Shown: positions 25,577 through 34,676 of the stretch, in pieces
How the letters are laid out: each line of letters opens with the position of its first letter
Numbering within the stretch: the stretch's first letter is position 1
Source of the DNA: Clostridia bacterium
Lineage (GTDB): Bacteria > Bacillota > Clostridia > Oscillospirales > CAG-272
DNA length: 64,000 nucleotides
Direction: 5' to 3'
Assembly (NCBI GenBank): GCA_017501245.1
Contig: JAFVXI010000027.1
Location: forward strand, 1-64,000
Made by a program: the position numbers and the translations under genes
Notes under the pieces: model-generated
Seen by the model: only the letters and a program-made list of their open reading frames with translations
What the model was told of the DNA's origin: nothing
Databases searched by the model: none

Positions 25577-26206
25577 TCACGGATACACAAACTCGGAATC
25601 GGGTCTGATGTCGCTGATCTCCTTCTCCTTATCTGCGTAGAGGTATATGCGCTCTCTGATCTTTTTGATTAACTCCTCATCAAGCTGATTTTTTCCAAAG
25701 CCGTAAGAAATCATCTCGTTGGTGCGCGGCGCAAATGCCCCAGCATGTCGTAAACGAAGAGCCCTTTTATACTTTTTTTCATCATATGGAGTGGTTGAAA
25801 AATAAATACACATCTGATGGTAGAATGAACGACTATGCAAGAGAACTCCATTAATAAAACCAAAGCAAATCAGATCGTCCCATTTAATAAAAATGTCAAT
25901 CCCCTCTTTCGTGATTCCTCTTTCATCTACAGTGAGGCGAAAAGGCTTGTGATTAATTATCCCTTTATAAACGAAGCACACAGCAAATGAAACCCCAAAT
26001 ATGCATAGGAAAGAAAAAATGATAATATGCCCGATTAACCCGCCTATTATTGACACAGTAAGAGCAAAGATCATACTTGATAGAGGTATAATAAGAAGAA
26101 GAATGTAAAATAAATTTTCCATGAAAGTAGGAGGCTTAACTGTGAACTCAAACCCGGTATCTGTAAAGGTGTATATACGTTTTCCATCGGTTATAACTTC
26201 TGTCAT
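25577..26206 (-). CDS. Putative immunity protein 1, directly behind the RHS gene (bPH/YcxB-like membrane protein)
   Basis: This 209-aa protein starts 2 nt after the RHS stop, using the GGGGG of the last RHS codons as part of its ribosome site. Two membrane helices (about 28-80: LFYILLLIIPLSSMIFALTV and HIIIFSFLCIFGVSFAVCFV) separate a short N-terminal beta segment from a C-terminal bPH/YcxB-like domain (FRLTVDERGITKE). Tight coupling to a polymorphic-toxin candidate and the tandem paralogues behind it argue that it is the cognate immunity protein. An alternative is an unrelated YcxB family membrane protein. Confidence 0.75.
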   Translation of the reverse strand: MTEVITDGKRIYTFTDTGFEFTVKPPTFMENLFYILLLIIPLSSMIFALTVSIIGGLIGHIIIFSFLCIFGVSFAVCFVYKGIINHKPFRLTVDERGITKEGIDIFIKWDDLICFGFINGVLLHSRSFYHQMCIYFSTTPYDEKKYKRALRLRHAGAFAPRTNEMISYGFGKNQLDEELIKKIRERIYLYADKEKEISDIRPDSEFVYP

Positions 26207-26208
26207 CT

Positions 26209-29200
26209 TTAAGGATACCCCCTTTCAACGTTGGGAGGATCCCAGGAGTGGGTGTTGGGCCAATTAAACTCGGATGATTCTGTTATCCCTATCGCAGTTG
26301 CGATGCCTAAACCGGATACAAAGGAACCCAAACCTTTAATTATAGCTTTGTTAAGCTCATTCGAATCTTCGATCTCAAACACTTTACTCAATCTACTTTC
26401 TTTATACCCAAATCCGACCATCGCACTAGTAAGCGAATTATTGAACGTATCATAAAAGATTTGTTCAGAGCTATACATATCATCCCTTCCGACTATTAAA
26501 CTCTCTATGTTGTATGAAACAGCTGTTACTATGGTGGAAACTCCTGCGCCGATGCCGTCAGCTATCGGAGACGGGATAATCTCCAGCGCATCAATCGCTC
26601 CCCCAACAGCTCCGCCCACGGCTGCGCCAAGATAGGAAGACCAATGACTGAACGACAGCTCTCCGTCGATTGCCGAGGTAACTAAATCGGTGGTAAACTG
26701 AGTTGCTACTCCTACGAAGGCGCCTATTCCGGCACCAATTAAAATATTCCAATATTCTCCGTCGGAGTCTTTTCGAGATATAGGATTATTATCACAGTAG
26801 GCGTAGAGGTTTTTGTCGGTGAGACCACCCTGAGTAGCCGTTAACAGATCGTATCTATCCGGGCTGATAAACCTACCTATAACCGGATCGTAATACCTCG
26901 TTAACAAGTAGTAGAACCCGAGGTCGCTGTCATAGTAATAGCCTCTGTATCTGAACGGGTTTTTAGTTGCGGGGGAGCTTGCGCCGGAGTTGTAGTAGCT
27001 CGTTGTGCATACGCCCCATGGATCGTAACGGTAATGCACGAGCTCTACTCCGCTCTCGTCGTATACGCTTACAACGTCGCCAAAGGCGTTGCGCTCGAAC
27101 CAAAATACATCCCAATAACCCTCTGTATAAGTGTTGTTCCGGTATTGCATTCCCGCAGGGGAGCCCTTAGCATCGTAGATGTAGATGAACTCCTCGGAGC
27201 CTCTCGATTCATAGACGAGAAGGTCGCCATCGTAAACGTAAGTTGACAAAACACCGTCGCTCGAGGTCTTTGAGATACGCTTTCCGTCTGCGTTGTAGGC
27301 GAACGTATAAGTCACTCCGCCCTTCGTCGCGGTCTGCATCTGCCTACCGCTCCAGGTGAAGGTGTATGCAGTGCCGTTATAGTAGCTTAAGGGGTTGCCG
27401 ATGGCATCGTAGGTTAAGGCTACACCGTTATAGTTAAGGAGAGTGTCCTTCCAGCCATTAACGCCGTAGGTGTAGGTGTTAACGCTGGTGGGAGTGGCAT
27501 CCACATCCGTGGTGTAGGAGCATTTGCCGCTGGTGAGGATATTGCCGGCATCGTCGTAGGTGTAGAAATACGAATACCATAAGTTTTTATCGTCCACCCT
27601 GATCAGCTGGCCAAGATCATCATAATAATACTCAATTTTAGGAATATAATTCCATCTTGGCATATATAGCGAAATGTTTCCGCTATCGTCATACTCTATC
27701 CACTCATACGTCTCGGTTCCGTTTATGGTCTTTCTAACGTGCTCTACATTGTTCGTGGTATAGGTAACGTTATCAATGGTTTCAAAATGATAGCCATACG
27801 AATATGAAACGGAGAAGCTTGCGTTGTGAGCAGAATATGTGTAGCTCTCGGACTTCTGCCTCGAATATCTATCGAAGGCGTAATCTATATTCATAGATAT
27901 GCTATCGCCCGAAGCATATTCCAGCCTGTTCATCTTGCCGTCGGAGTTGTAGAAATAGTGATACTCTATCTGCTGAGTATACTGATCGGAGGCTCCGTAC
28001 TGTATTCTACCGTTTGACACCGAGACCCTATCGAAGGAGTCGTCATAGATCAGCTCGGAGGAATAGTCGTGCTTTTCGTCGGATGAAAAGCTCGAGAGGT
28101 TTGTGAGCCTGCCTCGCTTATCATACTTGAACACCGTCGAGATCTCGCTCGTGTGATCCGTGACTCTCTGAAGCTCTCCGTCTGCGGTGTAGGTATACTC
28201 GTATGCAAGGGTTTTAGTGCCTCCGCTCTTAGTATACCACACTTTAGAGATCATTTCAAGGTCATTATACTCATATTCCTCAATAAGTCCGTTTCCGTAG
28301 GTTATCTTTATCAGCTTGCCGTTATATTCATTATATTCATAGGTAGCAAGAACCTTGCCGCCCGCCTTGACGGACGTCAGCTGCTGGAATTCTCCGTAGG
28401 TGAAAACGTAGTTATTTCCTACGTTTGATATACCGGTGAGGCTACCTTTATCGGAATAGGAATAGGAAACGCGAGCGCTGTTCGTCACGGTGGTGTAGGT
28501 TCCGTCCGCATTATAGGTTGCGGGTCTGACCTCCGTCATCCGTCCAAGCGCATCATACGAATAGCAAAGCCCCGTCTCGTCGAGGAGATTTATTGACGCT
28601 AGAAGCAAGCCTCTTGCCTCATCGTAATAGTATGCCGTTTTATAGGTCGTGAGATCCGTCTCCTCCAGGGGGGCGCCAAAGATCTTTGAGCCGGACGAGG
28701 TCTGATAGGTATATTCCGACCGATATTTATAATACTGTGGAAGCATATTTCCGGCAGAATCCGGAACGTACGTCTCGGTCACGGTATTAAGTCCGTATTC
28801 GTTATACGTGTGTACCGACTTTACTATCGGGGTCAGAACAACGCTAGTATCTCCCACGCCCGCATAATCCTTGTACGTATATACGAGAGGCTCGGCAGAT
28901 CTGTAAACCGTTTGAGTGGCTACCATATCCGCATCGGTGTAGGTATAGTCGATGACGTCGCCGTTTGTGTCAGCGACTCTTACAACGTTGTTTCTTTCAT
29001 CATAGATCTGATACTTACGGTAGGAGCTGCTTGCGGTGATCTCGGGCAGTCCGGTGTCTTTATTGTAGCGCACCCACTGCGTGCCGGGGTGGCCTGCTAT
29101 TACGGACACGTTGTCAAACAGGGCAAATCCGTTTGGCTGATCGAGATACTCGACGTAGAGATCTATATAGCGAATTACGGTGTAGAGGAAGGAGGGCTCT

Positions 29201-32200
29201 TCGGTCGTGCCGCCTGCGGCACCCTCTGCGCCCGATGCTTCTCCCTCTTCGCTACCATCCTCCTCGGCGGGATCCTCTCCTCCGTAGCCTATCTCCTCGT
29301 CGGGATAGACGTCAAAGGTTCCCGTAGCGTATTGCCAGCCGTCGATGCCGGGGATAAAGTCTACGTTGCAGTTAACGATATGATCGGGGATCGGCGCTCC
29401 GTTTTCATCATTTCCCTGATAATAAGCTATCTCCAGCCTCAGACGGAACGGCAGATTTCCGGATTGGACGGCATAGACGCCTTTAGCGTATCCCGAAACC
29501 GTGTAGGTCGTCATGGGGTTGTTAGCATGGAAGCCGGATATCTCCTCATCCGTCGCCTCAAATATCCTCTGCTTTATAAAGCTCGTGTCAGTGTTCGCCG
29601 GTATGAACAGCACATCCCCGAAGGGCTGGTCCGATGAAGAGACCGTAATCGACGAGCTGCTGCCCTCGGCGAGCCAGACGTCGGCAAGGCTTTTCGCACC
29701 GCTGGTCTCAAACGAGCCGTACTGTATAAGGCTGTAATCCGATGCGCCGACACCTCTCTCGAGCATAACGTCATCGACCCTCAGGATCGCGGCTTTCGTA
29801 GCTGATGCGGCGTTGGATATAGTGATCTTGACGGTATATTCGCCTGCAGTCTCCACGGTGAACAGCGTTTCAAAGTAGCTGTAAATGCCGTTTGACGTCG
29901 TAGGATTAAGATTCAGCTCCTCGGTGTGCAGGAAGGTCGTATCGGTCACACCGACGATACTTACGGTGGCGGTTGCAGCACCGCAGCTTTGAGTGATGAA
30001 GGGGAATGAGAGCACGTATTCTCCCGTTGCGAGCGTCAAGCTCTGGCGCACCTCGGACGTAGCACCTGCCGCCGGAGTCATAGAAAGCTCCATATGTCCG
30101 CTTCCGTTCCCCGAGGATGAGCTGACCACTCTTATCGTCCCCGACGTGGTCCAGCTTATCGGTGCGGTCGGACTCTGCAGCTCCTCAAAGCTTCCGTTAA
30201 GCATATAGTTGACCGAGCTTCCGCCCAGAACTACGTTTTCTTCTATACTGTTTTTAGACTTTTCGGAGGAGGAATACTCGCCGTAGCTTGCGCCGAGGAT
30301 CTCGCCCCCGCTCTCCAAGAACGAATACATGCTTACGGCTCTGCCGTAGCTATCTAAAACGTAGCGTGTTATTACGTCATCATCCGTTTCCATGATGTCA
30401 TCCGCTCCTGCGGATATTACGTCGGTATATCCCGTACCGTATCTTGCCAGTTGAAATGCTCCGGGAGCAACGATATCAACGTCACCGCTCTCATAAGCCG
30501 TCATCGTCTTTCCTCCGCTGATAACGTATCTTACAGCAAGCTCGGTAACGCCGTCCTCAGCGCCTATAAGACGCCCGGATTGATCGTATCTATACTCGGA
30601 AACGGCGTCAACGGCGATGTTGGTTGTGCTTGATGCGGACTCGCGGAACGATGCCCAGTTAGCCTCTGTGACAGAGGAGCTTCCGTGCGCAAGATCCATC
30701 CTGACAAGATATTTGCCGCCCGAGGAGGTAATATCTCCGTCATAAGTAGCGCTGTAACGCATAACGACAGCCTCACGGCTGGATGGGTTATACACCATCG
30801 AGAGCCTGCCGTCGCTGTTATAGACAAGCCTGAGCATCTCGATGCTTCCTACCGAGCCGGCAGGATCAAGTGAGACCGCCGTAGGTCTGTATGCGCTATC
30901 AACTGTAATAACGGCTGCGTTTCCGTTTCTATCCTCTATGCGGGAAAGATACCAGCTAGAGCCGTTTACGATAGCGGTGAATATGCGCTTCACCTTATTT
31001 CTATCCGTGATAGAAACCGTGGTGGTGTCGTTATCCATTATGAGACCGAGCCCGTCCTCGTCCTCGTAGATCATATTTGCGTCATCGACCATACGCATAT
31101 AATGCTCTGTTCCGTCAGAGTCGGAATATATGAGAATTTGTCTTGATACGCCGCTCGGGTCGATATAAAACTCGGCTATAACCGACTCGGCGAGATTTAA
31201 CATCATGCCCGTCGGAGCCATAACTGACGAATATCCAACCTTCGCCGTAGACGCCTTGTAATCCTGCCCTGCCATCGATGCATTGTAAACCAAGGTTGGC
31301 GTTACGGGCATTAAGCGATCGGTAGAGGTGAGCGTAGGAATGGCGAAGCTCAGCATTCCCGTTGCGAGATTTATCAATCCCGAGCCTGCTGCACCTGCGC
31401 TCTGAGATATGCTGGGCCAATAATCCTCGACGCCGGTCATATTCTTGTAGGATATAGCAAGCTGTGGGCGTTCCGTGCCCATCTCAAGGCTGTTCACCGT
31501 TACACGAGAGTATATCGTGTTGACGCCATCGGGCAGCGCTCTGATCGCTACTCCGTAATTGCCTATTTCCTGGCTATACCAGCCCCTCAGAGCATCGGTT
31601 ATATCAAATGCGTATCTTCCCACAGCGCCCAGCATAAAGGTGTTAACGTCCAAAGTGTCGTCATTATCAAAGGCGGAGGCTCCGGCAAGATAATTGTTGT
31701 ACGTCATGGGGCTGCCCCATGCATTTTTGACCCTATATGCAGCTACCTTCACGTCGTTGCCATATGTGTTGATGGTAGTGCCTACGTCGGTGCAGTATAA
31801 GCTAAGCATAGCCGACGTAACGTACGCACTGTCCGGCAGCTCGGGCAGCTCCAGCATACGCCAATAAAAGATATCGTTCATACCTATCTTTAACGACGTA
31901 GCTGTATAATAGCTCACGGTTGGAGAAGAGGAGCTGATATACGTATCTACCATGCTGCTCGTATACTGACCGACCGTGGGGTCTACCGTAACGGGAAAGG
32001 CTCTCTCTTCCGCGTTCATCCACTCGGAGCTGACGCTTACCGTCAGGTAATATTTTCCCACACCAAGCTGCGTGAGGGTATACGCCGATGCGTTATCAGG
32101 TGCGGGAACGCCCTCAGCATCGTAAACCGTAGGCGCCGGGATGACGTATTTTATCGCTCCCGTCTTCCTATCTGTGATCTCAACGTCTCCGCTGTCGCAC

Positions 32201-32913
32201 AGCTCTGCCGTAAGTCCGTTGAGCTTTAACTCAAACGTATAGGAATAAGACTCCGCTCTTTCCTTTACGATGATGTTTTCCTTTATAATTGATGAATGGA
32301 GCAGATATTCGACGTCCACTCCTTTGAGGATGTTTTCGTAATAGACGCTTGACGTCAGCTTCTCAAGCCGCATCATCTTCTGCAGCTCGGTGTCATTTTC
32401 GTCATCCTCGGTATTCTGCATCACGCCTCTCGTGCCCTTGATAGCATCGGGCAGAGACATCGTGAGCTTTGTCGAGCCATCCTTCAGCTCAAAGATAACG
32501 GCTCCTCCCGTTATCTTCTTTGAAAACTTGATCCTTGCATCCTTATCCGCAAACACGCCGCCTGATGCTTCCGCAAGCGTGTTATCTATATCCTCGAGGC
32601 TTCCGTCCTCACGCACGTAATGCACCGGATATGCATACTGCGCCGCTACCATACTGCCGTCCGGGAGCCTGAAATGCTTAACGCTTTCCTCCCTGAGCGA
32701 GACGTCCTCGTATATTGCTTTGTCAAGATTTAATCCTTCTGGGTCAGCCGTAATCTGCTCCGATGCTTGTGAGCTTACGGCTTCCGCAACCTCTGCGTAG
32801 ATCACCGTGGGTATAAAGTAAAACACCATAATGACCGACAGAAGCATAGATAAGACTCTTGAAAATATCCTATTTCTTCTTAACGTTTTAAATAATCCTT
32901 TAATTGTTTTCAT
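26209..32913 (-). CDS. Giant secreted RHS/YD-repeat protein, polymorphic toxin candidate
   Basis: This 2,234-aa protein has a basic N-terminus with a signal helix ending near VIYAEVAEA. A DNRLRE-like beta domain follows from about residue 310 (VDTYISSSSPTVSYYTATSL). Two carbohydrate-binding-like jelly rolls lie in the middle (MLNGSFEELQSP... and SLIQYGSFETSG...). Long YD repeats (YDALGRMTEV, YDDLGQLIRV, YDAIGNPLSY) lead to the RHS core end RYYDPVIGRFISPD at about 2014. The variable C-terminal part starts near residue 2055 (about 180 aa) and is rich in Gly/Ala hydrophobic stretches. I recognise no known toxin fold in it. AAGGAGG is 6 nt upstream of ATG. The gene is preceded by a leader ORF and followed by three immunity-like genes. 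Confidence 0.88.
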   Translation of the reverse strand: MKTIKGLFKTLRRNRIFSRVLSMLLSVIMVFYFIPTVIYAEVAEAVSSQASEQITADPEGLNLDKAIYEDVSLREESVKHFRLPDGSMVAAQYAYPVHYVREDGSLEDIDNTLAEASGGVFADKDARIKFSKKITGGAVIFELKDGSTKLTMSLPDAIKGTRGVMQNTEDDENDTELQKMMRLEKLTSSVYYENILKGVDVEYLLHSSIIKENIIVKERAESYSYTFELKLNGLTAELCDSGDVEITDRKTGAIKYVIPAPTVYDAEGVPAPDNASAYTLTQLGVGKYYLTVSVSSEWMNAEERAFPVTVDPTVGQYTSSMVDTYISSSSPTVSYYTATSLKIGMNDIFYWRMLELPELPDSAYVTSAMLSLYCTDVGTTINTYGNDVKVAAYRVKNAWGSPMTYNNYLAGASAFDNDDTLDVNTFMLGAVGRYAFDITDALRGWYSQEIGNYGVAIRALPDGVNTIYSRVTVNSLEMGTERPQLAISYKNMTGVEDYWPSISQSAGAAGSGLINLATGMLSFAIPTLTSTDRLMPVTPTLVYNASMAGQDYKASTAKVGYSSVMAPTGMMLNLAESVIAEFYIDPSGVSRQILIYSDSDGTEHYMRMVDDANMIYEDEDGLGLIMDNDTTTVSITDRNKVKRIFTAIVNGSSWYLSRIEDRNGNAAVITVDSAYRPTAVSLDPAGSVGSIEMLRLVYNSDGRLSMVYNPSSREAVVMRYSATYDGDITSSGGKYLVRMDLAHGSSSVTEANWASFRESASSTTNIAVDAVSEYRYDQSGRLIGAEDGVTELAVRYVISGGKTMTAYESGDVDIVAPGAFQLARYGTGYTDVISAGADDIMETDDDVITRYVLDSYGRAVSMYSFLESGGEILGASYGEYSSSEKSKNSIEENVVLGGSSVNYMLNGSFEELQSPTAPISWTTSGTIRVVSSSSGNGSGHMELSMTPAAGATSEVRQSLTLATGEYVLSFPFITQSCGAATATVSIVGVTDTTFLHTEELNLNPTTSNGIYSYFETLFTVETAGEYTVKITISNAASATKAAILRVDDVMLERGVGASDYSLIQYGSFETSGAKSLADVWLAEGSSSSITVSSSDQPFGDVLFIPANTDTSFIKQRIFEATDEEISGFHANNPMTTYTVSGYAKGVYAVQSGNLPFRLRLEIAYYQGNDENGAPIPDHIVNCNVDFIPGIDGWQYATGTFDVYPDEEIGYGGEDPAEEDGSEEGEASGAEGAAGGTTEEPSFLYTVIRYIDLYVEYLDQPNGFALFDNVSVIAGHPGTQWVRYNKDTGLPEITASSSYRKYQIYDERNNVVRVADTNGDVIDYTYTDADMVATQTVYRSAEPLVYTYKDYAGVGDTSVVLTPIVKSVHTYNEYGLNTVTETYVPDSAGNMLPQYYKYRSEYTYQTSSGSKIFGAPLEETDLTTYKTAYYYDEARGLLLASINLLDETGLCYSYDALGRMTEVRPATYNADGTYTTVTNSARVSYSYSDKGSLTGISNVGNNYVFTYGEFQQLTSVKAGGKVLATYEYNEYNGKLIKITYGNGLIEEYEYNDLEMISKVWYTKSGGTKTLAYEYTYTADGELQRVTDHTSEISTVFKYDKRGRLTNLSSFSSDEKHDYSSELIYDDSFDRVSVSNGRIQYGASDQYTQQIEYHYFYNSDGKMNRLEYASGDSISMNIDYAFDRYSRQKSESYTYSAHNASFSVSYSYGYHFETIDNVTYTTNNVEHVRKTINGTETYEWIEYDDSGNISLYMPRWNYIPKIEYYYDDLGQLIRVDDKNLWYSYFYTYDDAGNILTSGKCSYTTDVDATPTSVNTYTYGVNGWKDTLLNYNGVALTYDAIGNPLSYYNGTAYTFTWSGRQMQTATKGGVTYTFAYNADGKRISKTSSDGVLSTYVYDGDLLVYESRGSEEFIYIYDAKGSPAGMQYRNNTYTEGYWDVFWFERNAFGDVVSVYDESGVELVHYRYDPWGVCTTSYYNSGASSPATKNPFRYRGYYYDSDLGFYYLLTRYYDPVIGRFISPDRYDLLTATQGGLTDKNLYAYCDNNPISRKDSDGEYWNILIGAGIGAFVGVATQFTTDLVTSAIDGELSFSHWSSYLGAAVGGAVGGAIDALEIIPSPIADGIGAGVSTIVTAVSYNIESLIVGRDDMYSSEQIFYDTFNNSLTSAMVGFGYKESRLSKVFEIEDSNELNKAIIKGLGSFVSGLGIATAIGITESSEFNWPNTHSWDPPNVERGYP

Positions 32914-32924
32914 TTAATTCCTCC

Positions 32925-32978
32925 TTACGTAGGGGGGTGAATGTGGCCGACAAAGATTTCCTGAGCTGTATGAGCCAT
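32925..32978 (-). CDS. 17-codon leader ORF upstream of the RHS gene
   Basis: ATG at 32976-32978 is preceded by a strong AAAGGAGG site 8 nt upstream. It encodes MAHTAQEIFVGHIHPPT and stops with TAA whose last bases form the RHS Shine-Dalgarno (TAAGGAGG). This layout should couple RHS initiation to leader translation. Two consecutive prolines before the end could slow ribosomes. No homology is claimed. Confidence 0.6.
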   Translation of the reverse strand: MAHTAQEIFVGHIHPPT

Positions 32979-33010
32979 TGGCTTATCCTCCTTTCTTTAG
33001 AGTAAAAAAA

Positions 33011-33025
33011 TGACGTAAAACGTCA
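33011..33025. promoter_or_regulatory. Inverted repeat upstream of the RHS leader ORF
   Basis: TGACG-taaaa-CGTCA lies 33 bp upstream of the leader start and could be an operator. No convincing -35/-10 pair was found around it; the 33,026-33,090 stretch is AT-rich without a gene. Confidence 0.35.
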
Positions 33026-33090
33026 ATAAACAATATCAAACAAACGACTTAAGGATCGAAAAACACAGAATTACAGAAGCAATATATAAA

Positions 33091-33120
33091 AAGCAAAAAG
33101 CGGGGTAGGAACCCCGCTTT
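33091..33120 (-). terminator. Intrinsic terminator behind the B12-uptake operon
   Basis: AAGCGGGGT/ACCCCGCTT with a 4-nt loop is followed on the minus strand by TTTGCTTTTT. It lies 232 bp after the small DUF3006-like gene; the stretch between (33,121-33,351) shows no ORF. Confidence 0.85.
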
Positions 33121-33351
33121 CAGGTAAGTCGCCCGTCGGGGCTCGGCTTACGCTTTTAGTATAGCATATTTAGTAGTATTTGTCAATGATCCGGGCTTAA
33201 TTTATTCGGGGAGGACGGGAGACGGACGGGCGCTCGGAGAGCGTCTATCCCAGGCACTGTCTATATACCCGCCGCCCGGCGTATGTCATTATATATCCCT
33301 CTTATTCCCCGTCGCCGATCACCGGGCGATGCGCCGTCTGCCACTAGGGCA

Positions 33352-33516
33352 TTATTTATCAAGCAGGGTGAAATCCGGGAAGGTGTAGGCGAGCTTGTCG
33401 CCCACGTCAACGCCGAGGGGCAGAAGCGCCATTGCTATAAAAAGCTCCTCGCCGCTGTCGACGTCCTTGAGCGTTGCGTATTCACCGCTGATGTCGGAAA
33501 TAACGTAGGTCTTCAT
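33352..33516 (-). CDS. Small DUF3006-like protein
   Basis: This 54-aa ORF starts behind GGAGAA (ATG 33514-33516). It begins MKTYVISDISGEYATLKDVD and continues through MALLPLGVDVGDKLAY, resembling DUF3006 proteins (strand-rich, I-x-G-x-x-A-x-L near the start and a Leu-Pro-x-Gly-V-x-x-G-D turn). Function unknown. It follows the ECF S-component gene by 71 nt on the same strand and ends the operon. Confidence 0.65.
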   Translation of the reverse strand: MKTYVISDISGEYATLKDVDSGEELFIAMALLPLGVDVGDKLAYTFPDFTLLDK

Positions 33517-33587
33517 TTTTTATTCTCCGTTTTTATGCCGTGGCAGTTTTTTCTTTAATCTATATGCTATCGGGATGATAAGTGAGA

Positions 33588-34208
33588 TCAATCCTGCGCC
33601 ATATCTGTCTCGCTTGCGCCCGTATATGCCTCGGTCGCTTTTATGTCGGATGAGGGGGGTGAGGCGTAGCTTTTTTCTCCGCTATCAGCCTTGACACCCG
33701 ATAGGCGGCGCAGGAGGCGAGTGAGCGGCAGGATAAGAAATCCGATGGCAAAATTGCTGACGCCGTGGATAAGATCAAATGGCAGTCCAGCCGCAACCCA
33801 GGCGAGCATTCCCTCGAAATTCAGCCCATACATAAGAGCTTGCATAGGCGCATAAAGGACGCCAAAGGCAAACCCGTGCAGAGCGGCGAGGATGGGATAG
33901 ACTATAAAGCCGACACGCTCGGGCATCCGCCTCGGCAGGAGCATAACGGCGCCCCAGAGCAGCGTCCAGACGTAGAGATAGGGGATCCACCACATAGCAA
34001 AGCCCGAATACACGCCGTTTATCAGGACGTAGAGATATATCGGGATGAGCGCCTTGAGCCTGTAAACGAGCGTATAAACTATGACGAGGCAGGCGAGCAG
34101 ATGCATATTCGGCAACAGCTCCATCACGAGCTTTGACACAAACATGATCGCCGCAAGCATCGCAAAGATCACGCCCTCACGGATGCTAAGAGAGGTTTTA
34201 GTGCGCAT
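33588..34208 (-). CDS. ECF transporter S component, likely cobalamin
   Basis: This 206-aa membrane protein has six hydrophobic segments. It opens LSIREGVIFAMLAAIMFVSKLVMELLPN, the usual ECF S-component start in which the first helix contacts the T subunit. The specificity subunit binds a vitamin and uses the shared EcfAA'T module, which is not in this window. Its gene starts 2 nt after the stop of a DUF4430 lipoprotein gene under a cobalamin riboswitch, so B12 or a corrinoid is the likely substrate. Its charged C-terminal tail is unusual in length. Confidence 0.8.
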   Translation of the reverse strand: MRTKTSLSIREGVIFAMLAAIMFVSKLVMELLPNMHLLACLVIVYTLVYRLKALIPIYLYVLINGVYSGFAMWWIPYLYVWTLLWGAVMLLPRRMPERVGFIVYPILAALHGFAFGVLYAPMQALMYGLNFEGMLAWVAAGLPFDLIHGVSNFAIGFLILPLTRLLRRLSGVKADSGEKSYASPPSSDIKATEAYTGASETDMAQD

Positions 34209-34210
34209 TA

Positions 34211-34612
34211 TCAGCCCTTAGTGCAAACAAAAGTGTACTTATCAGAGGATTTTATCTCGGTTTCGGCAACTCCTGCGGTTGCGTAGGCGTCGTTAACGTA
34301 AAACGCCCAATAGCATTGCGTTTCATCCCAGACGAGCTGCATACCGTTGCAGGTGTCGAAGAAGGAGGGATCGTTTATGATGCCCTCGGCGTAGAGTGCG
34401 GCGCCGAGAGTTGTTTCGTCGGTCTTGACGGTGAGGGTCACGCTCTTGTCGTTTAGCTTGATCTCGACGGTGGCGGTGTTTGCGCCGGTGCCGACGGTGG
34501 CGTCGGTCTTATAGGTTGCGCTGTCCCAGAGCCCTGCGAGGGGATCGGAGCAGGAGGCAAGTGCGAGAACTAAAACGAGGACGAGAGAGATGACGGATAA
34601 AGCTTTTTTCAT
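34211..34612 (-). CDS. DUF4430 lipoprotein (transcobalamin-like domain)
   Basis: The start is set at 34612 (MKKALSVISLVLVLV) because AAGGAG precedes it and upstream is the riboswitch; the longer frame to 34981 is not used. The 133-aa lipoprotein has lipobox LASCS and one DUF4430 domain (TVKTDETTLGAALYAEGII ... WAFYVNDAYA). Related domains occur at the C-terminus of transcobalamin/intrinsic factor. It is probably a surface corrinoid-binding partner of the adjacent S component. Confidence 0.85.
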   Translation of the reverse strand: MKKALSVISLVLVLVLALASCSDPLAGLWDSATYKTDATVGTGANTATVEIKLNDKSVTLTVKTDETTLGAALYAEGIINDPSFFDTCNGMQLVWDETQCYWAFYVNDAYATAGVAETEIKSSDKYTFVCTKG

Positions 34613-34645
34613 TGTTTTTTCTCCTTTTTTATATTTCAAAAGGAT

Positions 34646-34676
34646 AAAACAAAAGCGCCCTTCACGGAGGGGCGCA
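34646..34676 (-). terminator. Riboswitch expression-platform terminator
   Basis: The stem GCGCCC/GGGCGC is followed by TTTTGTTTT on the minus strand, between the aptamer and the DUF4430 start; it would stop transcription when cobalamin is bound. Confidence 0.8.

Noticed and set aside
24104..33000. RHS region as a mobile element or prophage
   Set aside because: No integrase, transposase, terminal repeats or tRNA target were visible at either side.
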